NCBI GenBank assembly: GCA_945900945.1 | Contig: CAMDKL010000003.1 | Location: 1 to 64,000 of the forward strand | DNA: 64,000 nt | Origin: Pirellula staleyi DSM 6068 | Lineage (GTDB): Bacteria > Planctomycetota > Planctomycetia > Pirellulales > Pirellulaceae | Direction: 5' to 3' | In this document: positions 51,635 through 61,016 of the stretch, piece by piece | How the letters are laid out: each line of letters begins with the position of its first letter | Numbering within the stretch: the first letter of the stretch is position 1 | The notes under the pieces: model-generated | What the model was told of the DNA's origin: nothing | Databases searched by the model: none | What the model saw: only the letters and a program-made list of their open reading frames with translations | Position numbers and translations under genes: made by a program

Positions 51635-52978
51635 TTAAATGACCAATTCTGGGTCACTTCCTGGTGTTGGAACCCAATATTTGCCGTTTTCTGGCTGGAT
51701 CGGTGCTTCGTTGGCAAAGGAACTCATTGCGTCGGTGTTGGCAAGAGAAATCTTGCTATTGAGGCATTGGTCCCATTTGACCATCTTTCCCGAGTACGTC
51801 GCCATGCGGCCCATGATGGAGGTCATTGTGCTATAGGCGCCGTTATCACCTTCGTTTGGAACGACTCCTTTTCGAATTTCGGCAAACAAATCGAAATGTT
51901 CTTTGGCATGCCCGTTTTCATTTTTGGGCGCGTTCCAAATCATCTTGTTGTCGCGATCGAAAATCTTGCCCGCTCCAATGTCGCACCAACCTTTGCTTCC
52001 GTGTGCGTATTCATTTACCGAATTCCAGCATCCAGGAATGTGGCGGCATTGGCTGAGGAGCTTGACTCCATTTTTATAAGTGTATTCGATCATATGGTGA
52101 TCAAAAATTTGGCCGCTGTCGGGACCCGTTCGAACTTGACGTCCACCTTGGCCTTGGGCCGTTTCAGGCGGACCATCCATCAGCCAATTGATTACGTCAA
52201 GGTTATGGATATGCTGCTCGGTAATATGATCGCCACTTAACCAATTGAAGTAGTACCAATTGTTCATTTGGTACTCGAGCTCGCTTTGATCAGGCGTTCT
52301 TGGACGTGTCCAGACACCATCGCCGTTCCAATAACATCGAGTGAGTATAATATCCCCGATTGCCCCGTCCTTTAGCTTGGCGATAGTCGCTTGGTAGCCG
52401 GATTCGTGGTGCCGTTGCAGACCGACGGCCACCACTAGCTTCTTTTCTTTTGCAAGTTTATTGGCAGCTAAAACACGCCGAACGCCTGGTGCATCTGTTG
52501 CAACCGGCTTTTCCATGAAGACGTGTTTGCCCGCTTTGACGGCGGTCTCAAAATGCAAAGGTCGAAATCCCGGTGGCGAAGTCAGAATGACCATGTCGAC
52601 GTCGGACTCAATCAATCGCTTGAACGCATCAACGCCCACAAACGTTCGGTCCGTCACATCGACAAGTGATTCGTGCCCTTTTTTAATGCCTTTGAGAGCT
52701 TGGTCGATTCGAAACTGGAAGGGGTCAGCGACCGCCACGAGTTTGACACGATTCTCAGGACTATAGGTATCGAGCGCTTGTCCGGCAGCTCCTGTACCGC
52801 GACCACCACAGCCAACCAGGCCGATTTTAATTTCACCACTATCAAACGAATGTGCAGCGCGGGCGATCGGAAGACTGCCGACCAATGCACCGCCAGCGAG
52901 GACAGTTGATGTCGACTTAATGAAATCTCGCCGTGTATCGGCCGGCAATGGGTTGCGTGTGTTTTCCGCTGGGTTCAT
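51635..52978 (-). CDS. Tat-exported Gfo/Idh/MocA family oxidoreductase
   Basis: The 447-residue protein starts with a twin-arginine signal (DTRRDFIKSTSTVLAGGALV) followed by a Rossmann domain: IKIGLVGCGGRGTGAAGQAL, VKLVAVADPFQFR and DVDMVILTSPPGFRP. The family motif HVFMEKPVATDAPGVRRVL is present. The second domain has WYYFNWLSGDHITEQHIHNL, with the HIHNLD segment that carries the usual catalytic His, and CRHIPGCWN. It is a paralogue of the protein at 16355-17641, with low identity. It likely acts on a sugar or inositol derivative outside the cytoplasm. The 445-bp gap to pgk holds its promoter. Confidence 0.92.
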   Translation of the reverse strand: MNPAENTRNPLPADTRRDFIKSTSTVLAGGALVGSLPIARAAHSFDSGEIKIGLVGCGGRGTGAAGQALDTYSPENRVKLVAVADPFQFRIDQALKGIKKGHESLVDVTDRTFVGVDAFKRLIESDVDMVILTSPPGFRPLHFETAVKAGKHVFMEKPVATDAPGVRRVLAANKLAKEKKLVVAVGLQRHHESGYQATIAKLKDGAIGDIILTRCYWNGDGVWTRPRTPDQSELEYQMNNWYYFNWLSGDHITEQHIHNLDVINWLMDGPPETAQGQGGRQVRTGPDSGQIFDHHMIEYTYKNGVKLLSQCRHIPGCWNSVNEYAHGSKGWCDIGAGKIFDRDNKMIWNAPKNENGHAKEHFDLFAEIRKGVVPNEGDNGAYSTMTSIMGRMATYSGKMVKWDQCLNSKISLANTDAMSSFANEAPIQPENGKYWVPTPGSDPELVI

Positions 52979-53423
52979 TAATGATGCTCCGAGTAATGGT
53001 CGTAAAAAAACTTCGTTGAAATCTAGGGTTGCACTTTATGGCCGGAAGGGACGAAAGTACTCCACGTTTGGCTCCGCGAGAATTGAGGCAAACTCGCGTT
53101 TTGGAGAAGAAGAGTAAATTTGAACAAAGCCAACGTGAAGCACCGGTGGGCTTAGCTGTCACGATCGGAAACGACGTTCCCCGAAAACAGCAGCTAAGGG
53201 GTTACTTTCTCGCAACCTGCCCCAACTATACATCGGCTGGAACAACTAATCAATCCGGTCAAATCAACATTCTATCGGACCTTTCAAAACGTGATCGCCG
53301 CGCGCGATTCAAATTTCCGCTACCCAGAACCTGCTTTTCCGTTAAAAAAGCGGCTAGAGGTTGCCTTTCGAAAATTCGGGGCATCCGTTTCACACCCAAT
53401 TATTGAACAGACGCTGAGCAAAA
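52979..53423. other. intergenic region between divergent oxidoreductase and pgk genes
   Basis: The 445 bp must contain promoters in both directions. A plus-strand frame (53029-53406) is open for 125 codons but shows no domain, a basic Arg/Lys-rich composition and no ribosome binding site. I treat it as chance. Confidence 0.4.
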
Positions 53424-54611
53424 ATGGTAAAGAAGAGTATTTCCGACTTGGAGTGTCAGGGTAAAGTCGTACTCATGCGAGTGGATTTTAATGTTCCGCA
53501 GGACGACTCGGGCGCGATAACGGACGACCGGCGGATTCGCATGGCATTGCCGTCCATCGAGTCTGTAATCAAGCGAGGGGGGAAATTGGTTCTGATGAGC
53601 CACCTAGGTCGGCCGAAGGGTAAAGGGCCGGAGCCAGAGTTTACGCTTCGCCCCACCGCAGTAAGATTGGCGGAACTTTTGGGAATCCCTGTTGCTTTTG
53701 CGTCCGACACGGTGGGAGCTGATGCAGAGTCTAAGATCCAGGCGATTCAAAACGGCGGAGTGCTCGTTTTGGAAAACGTGCGATTCAATCCGGGCGAAAA
53801 AGATGGTGAGCCCGTCTACTCCAGCAAACTGGCAAGCTGGGCCGATATCTACTGTAACGACGCTTTCGGCACCTGCCATCGACTAGAAGCCTCGATGGTC
53901 GCCGTCCCAAGGGCTATGGGAAACAAACCGAAGGTCGTTGGCTTCCTGGTCGCCAAAGAGATCCAGTATCTAAGCGACACGATAGCCAATCCACAACGTC
54001 CTTTTGTAGCGATCCTGGGCGGTGCGAAAGTAAGTGACAAGATCAATGTCATTCAAAATCTTTTAGGAATTTGCGACCAAGTTTTGATCGGTGGCGCAAT
54101 GGCTTATACGTTCTCGCTGGCGCAAGGCGGCGCCATTGGAAAGAGCCTTGTCGAAAAAGAAAAGGTCGAGCTTGCTAAAAAGCTGATTGCGATGGGTGGT
54201 GAGAAGCTAGTATTGCCCGTCGACACACATTGCGGAGACGATTTTAAGGGTAGCTGCAACAAGCAGATCGTTCCTGCCGGAAAGATACCCGAGGGATGGC
54301 AAGGACTGGACATCGGTCCTGAGACATCCAAAAAATTTGCCGCAATTGTCGAAAAGGCTAAGACGATTGTATGGAACGGTCCAATGGGGGTATTTGAGAT
54401 GCCACCATTTGATCGAGGAACCATCGCGGTCGCAGAGGCAATTGCCAAATGCAACGGGATCAGTATTATCGGTGGCGGAGATAGTGCCGCTGCAATCGAA
54501 CAGCTCGGATTCGCTGATTCTGTGACACACGTCAGCACTGGCGGTGGCGCCAGTCTTTCGATGTTAGAAGGGGAAAAATTTGTGGCGGTAGAATTGCTAG
54601 ACAACTGCTAG
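53424..54611 (+). CDS. pgk: phosphoglycerate kinase
   Basis: Pgk transfers phosphate from 1,3-bisphosphoglycerate to ADP in glycolysis and runs in reverse in gluconeogenesis. The 395-residue protein has the full set of motifs: [113 protein letters not shown], and [18 protein letters not shown] followed by [15 protein letters not shown]. It is a single gene in the window, without gap next to it. Its stop shares the sequence CTAG with the stop of the convergent gene downstream. Confidence 0.98.
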   Translation: MVKKSISDLECQGKVVLMRVDFNVPQDDSGAITDDRRIRMALPSIESVIKRGGKLVLMSHLGRPKGKGPEPEFTLRPTAVRLAELLGIPVAFASDTVGADAESKIQAIQNGGVLVLENVRFNPGEKDGEPVYSSKLASWADIYCNDAFGTCHRLEASMVAVPRAMGNKPKVVGFLVAKEIQYLSDTIANPQRPFVAILGGAKVSDKINVIQNLLGICDQVLIGGAMAYTFSLAQGGAIGKSLVEKEKVELAKKLIAMGGEKLVLPVDTHCGDDFKGSCNKQIVPAGKIPEGWQGLDIGPETSKKFAAIVEKAKTIVWNGPMGVFEMPPFDRGTIAVAEAIAKCNGISIIGGGDSAAAIEQLGFADSVTHVSTGGGASLSMLEGEKFVAVELLDNC

Positions 54612-54913
54612 TTTTTGCTAAAGCCCCTCGGTATATTGGTCTCTCTCGACAAGGGATTTTTGATGTAAAGACGGAAACAGTCTTTGCAAAGATCGAATTG
54701 CTTTCTCTGGTAAACTTCATCGTCGAAGACGGAACTGCACAAGTCATCTGCGGAATCCAACATGTCTTGAATGTCGTCGAGATGGTCTGGATCGTCTACG
54801 AGCTCATGATCGAGCCCGTCCAAGGCAGCTTCAATTTCCACCGTTACGGTGTATCGCAGGTCAGTTGAACCATCGATGTCCCGTTTGCATCTGTCACACG
54901 AATAGTGAATCAC
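54608..54913 (-). CDS. small protein with zinc-ribbon-like Cys pairs
   Basis: The 101-residue protein begins [12 protein letters not shown] and later has [12 protein letters not shown], two CxxC pairs about 60 residues apart that could hold one zinc ion. Between them are beta strands ([14 protein letters not shown]) and a very acidic stretch ([18 protein letters not shown]). Similar short proteins are found in planctomycetes with no assigned role. It overlaps pgk by 4 bp tail to tail. The acidic Cys-rich composition would suit a protein that binds a nucleic-acid enzyme or another protein, but this is speculation. Confidence 0.75.
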   Translation of the reverse strand: MIHYSCDRCKRDIDGSTDLRYTVTVEIEAALDGLDHELVDDPDHLDDIQDMLDSADDLCSSVFDDEVYQRKQFDLCKDCFRLYIKNPLSRETNIPRGFSKN

Positions 54914-55183
54914 GATCGAGAACTCCTTGGAACCTGGAAAGGACTAAGAAATGGCAAGAGTTACTGTGGCGAGCAAATCGCATCACCTCAGTACACCTAA
55001 TCCTACAACGCGAAACTAGCCGACTGCAAGTAAATTGTTTTTTGGTTGAGAAGCTTTAGGGTATCTGCGGGTAAAAGGTGCCCCAATCGTAGGGTTCGCA
55101 ACTATTGTTCGGAATAGCCAAAATAACGACGCAATGGGCGAGAATTCCTGTCGGTCGAATCTTCGAATTCCCCAACGGAAAAC

Positions 55184-56842
55184 CTATTTTAAAGCTTGTT
55201 TTTCCTGTTCTTCTACCCCTTCTCTCTTTGCACGTTGCTCCTCTAACAATTGTTGTATTTCTACCAATTTGTCGCGGTGCAATTGAGCTTGATCGTTTTG
55301 CGATAGTTCCTCATAGATTGCGATTAACTTTTCTCTGGTTCGAATTCGTTGCGTCGAGGTTTCCAACGCCAACTCGTAGCTCGCTATGGATTCCTCTTTT
55401 CTTTTGAGCGCCGCAAGAATGTCGCCTCGCGAGTCATGAAATTCCGATAACGATGGCGAAATTCCGATCGCGCGGTCAATCAACTTGAGTGACTCATCTA
55501 GTCTTGGCGGTACTACTTTCGTATACAACATTGCGAGATTGTTAAGTGCGATGGTCATTCGGGGCAATTCGGCCAGGATAACTTCATAGTCGTTGATGGC
55601 ACCAGCAACATCTCCTCGCCGAAAAGAGGATTCGGCTAGTAGCAAGCGAGCAACGAACGAAGAGCCTTTTGTGGCTATTTGCACTCGAAGCGCGTTGATG
55701 GTCTCATCGCTTTTCATGATGCCCAATTGCGCCAGGGCGCTCAGATCCCCTTGTATCGCAATGTTGGTAGGATCGAGTGCGACGGCCGCATCCAAAAAGT
55801 CTAAATTAACTTGCACTTCGTTGTTGGACCGGACCCAGCTGGCCTGAAACTTGAGGCGAAAAGCGTCGGACAGCGCACGCGTAAGTTTGAGAGACTGCGG
55901 CACTTGCTTTACGCCCGCTTGAAGGACTTCTAATGCATTGTCAATCCTATTGGTGAGCACATACGCTTGGGCTGCAAGCACCATATTGTCCTCTGCTTTT
56001 TCACCTTTTTTGTCTTTCACTCTTTCGACCAGCAAATCGGCCGTCGCTCTCGCTTGCACTGGTTGCGAATGCTCGGTGTAGACCGCAATGGCAGACAATA
56101 GCAATTTTGGATCAAATTTCGCGGCGCGTTTCAAAAACTCTTGTGCTTCAGCAGTCTTGTTTTCTTGCTGTAGCAATTGAGAGTAAACGAGGAGCAATAC
56201 TGGCGACGTATCCTCGGCGGCGGTCCCTCGCTTCAGATGGTGTTTGAGCGTTTCGAAATCGATTGCTTCCCCTTTTTGACCCCGCTCAATGAGGTCCGCT
56301 GCTAACCAGGCGTGTGCTTTCGGAAATCCACCACGCGGAGTTGGGGCCAAGCTTTCCATGATTTGTCGAGCGATGCCGAGGCTTCCATACCGAGTCATTT
56401 GATCGGCAACATAGAACCTTGCGAATGTGTTGTTTTGATTCAGTTGCAGCACACGTCTAAAAAGCATATCCACAACTTCCGGCAGTCGCTTTAAAGATTG
56501 ATCGGATGCTGCCTGCTCTGCGGATTCAGTATCGGTTCTTTGGGAGGTCGCTAATGCCAATTCCTTACTTGCACGCTGCTCGTACCACATCGTCTTTACA
56601 ATCGGGTCAGACAGCTTACCTAACGCGACTAACGAGCTTAGAGTAACGGCAAGCAAAATAACTGGCAGCAGCGCCGAGATATTTCGCCAATTTCGAGTTC
56701 TACGCCAAAATGCGCATAGATCCAAAAACTCGCCCGCTAAATCTACAGGCGAAATCCAAATCGAATGAAACCAGGTCGACACACGATTGGGTTCATGTGG
56801 GCCATCGTTGAGATCGATTGCGTTCCTTTTCTTAAATAACAC
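55184..56842 (-). CDS. membrane-anchored TPR protein at the end of the exosortase operon
   Basis: This 552-residue protein has one membrane segment near residues 55-75 (ISALLPVILLAVTLSSLVAL) preceded by a basic cytoplasmic head. A long periplasmic part follows with TPR-like repeats: FLKRAAKFDPKLLLSAIAVY, LVLTNRIDNALEVLQAGVKQ approximated by YVLTNRIDNALEVLQAGVKQ, LNNLAMLYTKVVPPRLDESL, and IDRAIGISPSLSEFHDSRGD followed by ILAALKRKEESIASYELALE. It ends in a Glu/Arg-rich coiled coil. It lies 8 bp after the exosortase gene. TPR proteins such as PrsT accompany exosortases in polysaccharide and protein-sorting loci, which supports a joint role. Confidence 0.87.
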   Translation of the reverse strand: MLFKKRNAIDLNDGPHEPNRVSTWFHSIWISPVDLAGEFLDLCAFWRRTRNWRNISALLPVILLAVTLSSLVALGKLSDPIVKTMWYEQRASKELALATSQRTDTESAEQAASDQSLKRLPEVVDMLFRRVLQLNQNNTFARFYVADQMTRYGSLGIARQIMESLAPTPRGGFPKAHAWLAADLIERGQKGEAIDFETLKHHLKRGTAAEDTSPVLLLVYSQLLQQENKTAEAQEFLKRAAKFDPKLLLSAIAVYTEHSQPVQARATADLLVERVKDKKGEKAEDNMVLAAQAYVLTNRIDNALEVLQAGVKQVPQSLKLTRALSDAFRLKFQASWVRSNNEVQVNLDFLDAAVALDPTNIAIQGDLSALAQLGIMKSDETINALRVQIATKGSSFVARLLLAESSFRRGDVAGAINDYEVILAELPRMTIALNNLAMLYTKVVPPRLDESLKLIDRAIGISPSLSEFHDSRGDILAALKRKEESIASYELALETSTQRIRTREKLIAIYEELSQNDQAQLHRDKLVEIQQLLEEQRAKREGVEEQEKQALK

Positions 56843-56850
56843 AGGGTGAC

Positions 56851-58533
56851 CTAATTGACTTTCTTTAGAGCAGTCTCACTCTGCTTTCGTATTCGTTCGA
56901 AGACACCAAAAAAGAACTTTCGATTGCGTTCGATTTCTAGTTCACTCAAATCCCGTCCTGATTCGAAAAATACTTGGACCTGATAACACCGTGAAACTTT
57001 CTCAGTTGGATCGTTCTGCAGTCTTTTAAAGATATTGGATCTACTAGACGACTCCGATGGTGTCGCTCGCAACATGGGAACTCCATTCTCATCGAAAAAA
57101 GCGTACAAAACAAATCCAAATAGACCGTATTGATTCTGCATTTTGAATTCCTCCACCGTCCACGAACCCAATTCGGCAGGTATTTCCACAGGCTTGGTTT
57201 CAATGATTTTCCAGCCAGAAGCCCAGTATCCTTCCCAAAGAGGGCTCCATCCCTGAAACGGAAAATCGAGTCTGGCGAAAACTTGATTTCCTCTGTCATC
57301 GAACTTCCATAAATGCGTATACCTGCCGAGTATGTTAGCTGCAGGCTGCGTTATTGGGCTAAAGCTGATTTTTCGAAGACTACCAAACTGCTCAGGAAAT
57401 GCGTCCTGTGAAGGAAACGCAGCAGCTTGATCTTCACTGATGACCTTCAAAGAAACGTGGTTTCCTTCGAAAATAGAAAATACCAAAAACGCTGAAATCG
57501 AACCAAAAACGACACAACCCAGGCTCGGTAGTCCCAACAAAACAGGAATCGACCTCCAATTGCTTGGCTGGCTATTCATTTCGGCCCACGTTCTATCCAA
57601 CGTCTCTTTCGATTCCGTCGCTTGCGGCCAGGTCGTGGCCCACTGAACCAACTTGATGAGGTTGTTTTGTTCTTCCTGAGCAGTCATTGGATCCAAGATC
57701 GCAACGATAGAAACATGCAATAACAACACGCATGTTAGTGTTATACCAAAGACCAGAATCAAGGTTGTGATATACCCCCAGCCCAGCGATAGATCGAAGC
57801 CAAAATAATCGAATCCAATTGCTATGGCCAATAATCGAATCACGTTACCCAGCACCGAACATAATGGAATTATTGCAAGAGTCGCAAGACTTACTAGCAA
57901 CGAACATCGACGAAAAACAACAATAGAAAATCCAACTGCCATGAGTGCGTAGAAGCTGTCCACGCCATTACAAACGTCCGATACAGCCGTTTTCTTATCC
58001 TGGATTTGCAGAACATTTCCCTCAAGAATATTGGGGACGCCGATTGCATCTAAAATGCCGTTACAAGCCCAGCTGGAAATAGTCTGAAGCCCCGAGGTGA
58101 TTTGCATGTCCAGTCCGCTTGGAAGTGGAACGGCAGCTGCAAACAAGGAGCATATTGCCAAGATGCGAGTCCATTTCGAGCCTCCAAATGCTCCTAAAGA
58201 CCAAGCGAAAGTAACGACTACCGACGCAACTTGAACAACCCATGGTGAAACAATGTAGATGCCTAGGACAGCTAGCCCCATTCCGCCCCATTCCACGAAG
58301 ACAGCAACTCTAGCTCGTAGAAGACTTGCGGGACGATAGTCGCAGGTTCGATAGAGAAGCCAAATTCCTGCGGCGATGGGCAACGGGAAAAAAAGGGAAC
58401 GCGGCTGATCGATTAGCCGCCGAGCTTGCAAATACAGAAACGGAACCATACTCAGGAGCGGTAGAACTAGCCCGAGCAATAACCAAGTTTGAAGAATTTT
58501 TTTTTCGGCTCGATCCAGCATGTCGCGATTCAT
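56851..58533 (-). CDS. exosortase-family membrane protein with fused EpsI-like domain
   Basis: The start at ATG 58533 overlaps the stop of the preceding gene as ATGA; an ATG eight codons earlier is less likely. The 560-residue protein has about eight membrane helices carrying the exosortase core: SDVCNGVDSFYALMAVGF (nucleophile Cys 188) and LGNVIRLLAIAIG (Arg 233). The third catalytic position, usually His in an H-[DE]-x2-G context, aligns with Tyr 254 in LGWGYITTL. From residue 330 a periplasmic domain resembles EpsI (DUF3485), ending with SRCYQVQVFFESGRDLSELE. Exosortases cleave and re-anchor C-terminal sorting signals, and relatives take part in exopolysaccharide export. Missing His makes its activity uncertain. 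Confidence 0.85.
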   Translation of the reverse strand: MNRDMLDRAEKKILQTWLLLGLVLPLLSMVPFLYLQARRLIDQPRSLFFPLPIAAGIWLLYRTCDYRPASLLRARVAVFVEWGGMGLAVLGIYIVSPWVVQVASVVVTFAWSLGAFGGSKWTRILAICSLFAAAVPLPSGLDMQITSGLQTISSWACNGILDAIGVPNILEGNVLQIQDKKTAVSDVCNGVDSFYALMAVGFSIVVFRRCSLLVSLATLAIIPLCSVLGNVIRLLAIAIGFDYFGFDLSLGWGYITTLILVFGITLTCVLLLHVSIVAILDPMTAQEEQNNLIKLVQWATTWPQATESKETLDRTWAEMNSQPSNWRSIPVLLGLPSLGCVVFGSISAFLVFSIFEGNHVSLKVISEDQAAAFPSQDAFPEQFGSLRKISFSPITQPAANILGRYTHLWKFDDRGNQVFARLDFPFQGWSPLWEGYWASGWKIIETKPVEIPAELGSWTVEEFKMQNQYGLFGFVLYAFFDENGVPMLRATPSESSSRSNIFKRLQNDPTEKVSRCYQVQVFFESGRDLSELEIERNRKFFFGVFERIRKQSETALKKVN

Positions 58534-60998
58534 CGTTTCGCTCTCGAAGTTGCCCATTTGGAAATGTCGGATTCTAACAAATGGAGAGCGGAATCCACCA
58601 ACGCTTGATCTGAGGCACTCAATTCGATTAAACCTCCAAATCGACGCTCGTAGAACAATCGCGACAGCAACTCGGCGTCCAAGGCGACAGACCGCTCGCT
58701 GAGCTTCATCGAGGCAACTTGAAAGAACTCTCGTTGCGTTTGAGAGCTACCGCGTTTAAATCCGATTCGATTCAATAGTCGGACGGCCCGATTGTAGAAG
58801 TCAACACTTGATTCCTGCGACTTGGTAAATGCAGATCGCAACCGAATCCCTGGTATCCAATTTGGAAAGCGATGTAACAACAACCGATACAATAATACGG
58901 CAAAAATCCCAGCTGCCGTCACGCCCAAAGCGACCTGCCAAGAGAACCAACGAGCGGGCGACAAAAAGAATCCGACAAGCTGCGTGTTTTGGATTCGATC
59001 TACTGCGCTTTTCAGATTGAGCCACGCTTCGGTATAATTGCCATCTGAACTCTCGCCGAGGACCGAAAAAATGGTGCTCTGTTTGGATTTGTCCATATTG
59101 AGAATCATCTCGGACCAAAATTCCTGCATCATTCCTATCGTCTGCCCATCTGTCTTTCGAAAAGCCCCGCCTGCATTCGAATTATCTCCCGGTGGTGTAC
59201 CATCCAATCTCATCCATGCGCCCCGTTTTATGTAGCTTGGCACGGGGATCGAATGGGCAGCCAGTTCCTCGACCGTAAAGTATGCCTCGACCCAAACATG
59301 TGCATGGCTCTGCTGAACCAAAAAATACTCTCCCAAGTCGTTGTACTCACTGGGACGGAAACCAACCACAAGTCGCGTTGGAATGTCTAATGATCTCAAA
59401 AGCATCGCAAGTGCTGACGCAAAATACTGGCAATGGCCCTTTCGCTTGTTCAACAAAAAATCGACAATCGGATCGACGTTTCGATCGAGGGGAGCTGTTA
59501 ACAAAAGCGTGTACCTGAAGTCGGGTCCGTTCGCCAAATATTCTTCGAGAAATATCGCCTTTGCAAATCTATCACCCTCCTTAAAAGTACTCTGAGCAAG
59601 TATTTTGTCGCGGAACGGGATGATCGGTCGAAGAGAATCGGGGAATTCAAGCAACTCCTCTTTTTGGTATATGCCAAATCGTGAACGCATGGTTGATCCG
59701 TTCTCTTCATCGTCGCGCAAACAGTCCCTCAGATCCGGCAGTAACGGACTTTGAATGCCGTCTTTAAAGGCATACGTAAAATACGAATAGCGACGCTTCT
59801 GATTATTGTTCAACTGAACTGACTCACGTGTATCGACCATGCGCCAATCTCGTCGGATTAAACTGAATCCGTCCGTGCCCAGGCTTTGAGCAAATGGAGC
59901 AATCGTCGGAACCACTTCCCCCAAATTCCCCTTCTCAATAATGCTCACAATTACCGAATCGGTTTCATTAGCCAGTGATTGGTTTATCTGTGCGGGCAAC
60001 GGGGGGACTCGCATAATACTCTGGCTAAGCAGTAACCCTGGCTGGTCCGGTTGCCATTCCCCCATTCGCGGGCCATCAATATATTGGTGCGAGACCGAGG
60101 CACGAATGTACGGCGGCAACTCAGGTCGATAGTTCGTTTTCTTGCGAGCATCTCGCATACTCATACGAAAAAGTGGGGCTTCGTTCCTTAGCAATTTGCC
60201 AACAGAACGCAGCGAAATTTGCTCGCTAAATCCAACTCTGGTTGCTTCAAAACCACTTCCTTGGTAGGAGTTCATGCCAAGACGTGGAAGAGAATAAAAG
60301 TAGGCGATCGAAAAAACTAGAACAGAGCATGCCAACGGTATAATACCTCTGCCCCATCGCGACGGTGCAAAGAATTGCGATTTCCTGATTCCACTAAGCT
60401 CGGGGGATTCGATAGCCGTCAACCTTACCCCCGAGTTCAGATTGGTAACCAATTGTTCCTTTCCTAACCAATGCAACAGCCTCGCCCAAAGAGTCGTCGA
60501 TTCCGAAATGGATTCACTATGTCGGAGGTGCGAGGCAAGCTGCGCAAGCGCCATCATGGCAGCGCATCCAATCGCAAGAACAGGAAGCATCAATAGGCCA
60601 TAAAGTACATTGTTGTTTACCAACGCTCCGACGACCATCTCCAGCAGTAGGAAGACTCCCCATTGTTCGAAAACACGCTTCGATTTCTTTTGAAACATAA
60701 GCGGCAATTGGACGTAAACCAGAAGATTGCCGACCTCCATGATTTGATTCTTGGTCGCATCGCCAAAAAAATCGATGATCGCGATCCCGGCCCCTGCCAT
60801 CATGGCCAAATAGACTACCCACCGATTCAATGAGAACCAACCTAGAATGTCGGTGTAAAAAATCGACAGAATCGCACAAAAGCCGACCAGCAATGGCAAG
60901 TTCCATGATTGTTTGCCAAGGCCAATCAAGCCCGCTGCAAAAGTGGCAAACAAGCCAAAGTAAATCGCCACTCGAATAAAACTAGGCTGTTGATTCAT
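58530..60998 (-). CDS. membrane transglutaminase (TgpA/DUF3488-like)
   Basis: The 822-residue protein has six N-terminal membrane segments (IYFGLFATFAAGLIGLGK, LNRWVVYLAMMAGAGIAII and VLYGLLMLPVLAIGCAAMM among them), a large periplasmic part and a C-terminal helix. The transglutaminase core contains KGHCQYFASALAMLLRS with Cys 523, SHAHVWVEAYF with His 567 and MRLDGTPPGD with Asp 599, an intact catalytic triad. Family relatives such as TgpA are essential or envelope-linked in other bacteria, and the core fold also occurs in proteases. Its gene starts 18 bp behind the prepilin peptidase gene and overlaps the exosortase gene. Crosslinking or cleavage of an envelope protein is a plausible role. 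Confidence 0.9.
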   Translation of the reverse strand: MNQQPSFIRVAIYFGLFATFAAGLIGLGKQSWNLPLLVGFCAILSIFYTDILGWFSLNRWVVYLAMMAGAGIAIIDFFGDATKNQIMEVGNLLVYVQLPLMFQKKSKRVFEQWGVFLLLEMVVGALVNNNVLYGLLMLPVLAIGCAAMMALAQLASHLRHSESISESTTLWARLLHWLGKEQLVTNLNSGVRLTAIESPELSGIRKSQFFAPSRWGRGIIPLACSVLVFSIAYFYSLPRLGMNSYQGSGFEATRVGFSEQISLRSVGKLLRNEAPLFRMSMRDARKKTNYRPELPPYIRASVSHQYIDGPRMGEWQPDQPGLLLSQSIMRVPPLPAQINQSLANETDSVIVSIIEKGNLGEVVPTIAPFAQSLGTDGFSLIRRDWRMVDTRESVQLNNNQKRRYSYFTYAFKDGIQSPLLPDLRDCLRDDEENGSTMRSRFGIYQKEELLEFPDSLRPIIPFRDKILAQSTFKEGDRFAKAIFLEEYLANGPDFRYTLLLTAPLDRNVDPIVDFLLNKRKGHCQYFASALAMLLRSLDIPTRLVVGFRPSEYNDLGEYFLVQQSHAHVWVEAYFTVEELAAHSIPVPSYIKRGAWMRLDGTPPGDNSNAGGAFRKTDGQTIGMMQEFWSEMILNMDKSKQSTIFSVLGESSDGNYTEAWLNLKSAVDRIQNTQLVGFFLSPARWFSWQVALGVTAAGIFAVLLYRLLLHRFPNWIPGIRLRSAFTKSQESSVDFYNRAVRLLNRIGFKRGSSQTQREFFQVASMKLSERSVALDAELLSRLFYERRFGGLIELSASDQALVDSALHLLESDISKWATSRAKR

Positions 60999-61016
60999 GG
61001 CTCTAACCCTACCCCG

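Noticed and set aside
51371-52240. 289-codon plus-strand frame
   Set aside because: It runs antisense over the TPR and Gfo/Idh/MocA genes, both of which have clear homology on the other strand.
53029-53406. 125-codon plus-strand frame before pgk
   Set aside because: Basic low-information sequence in a promoter region between divergent genes, with no domain and no ribosome binding site.
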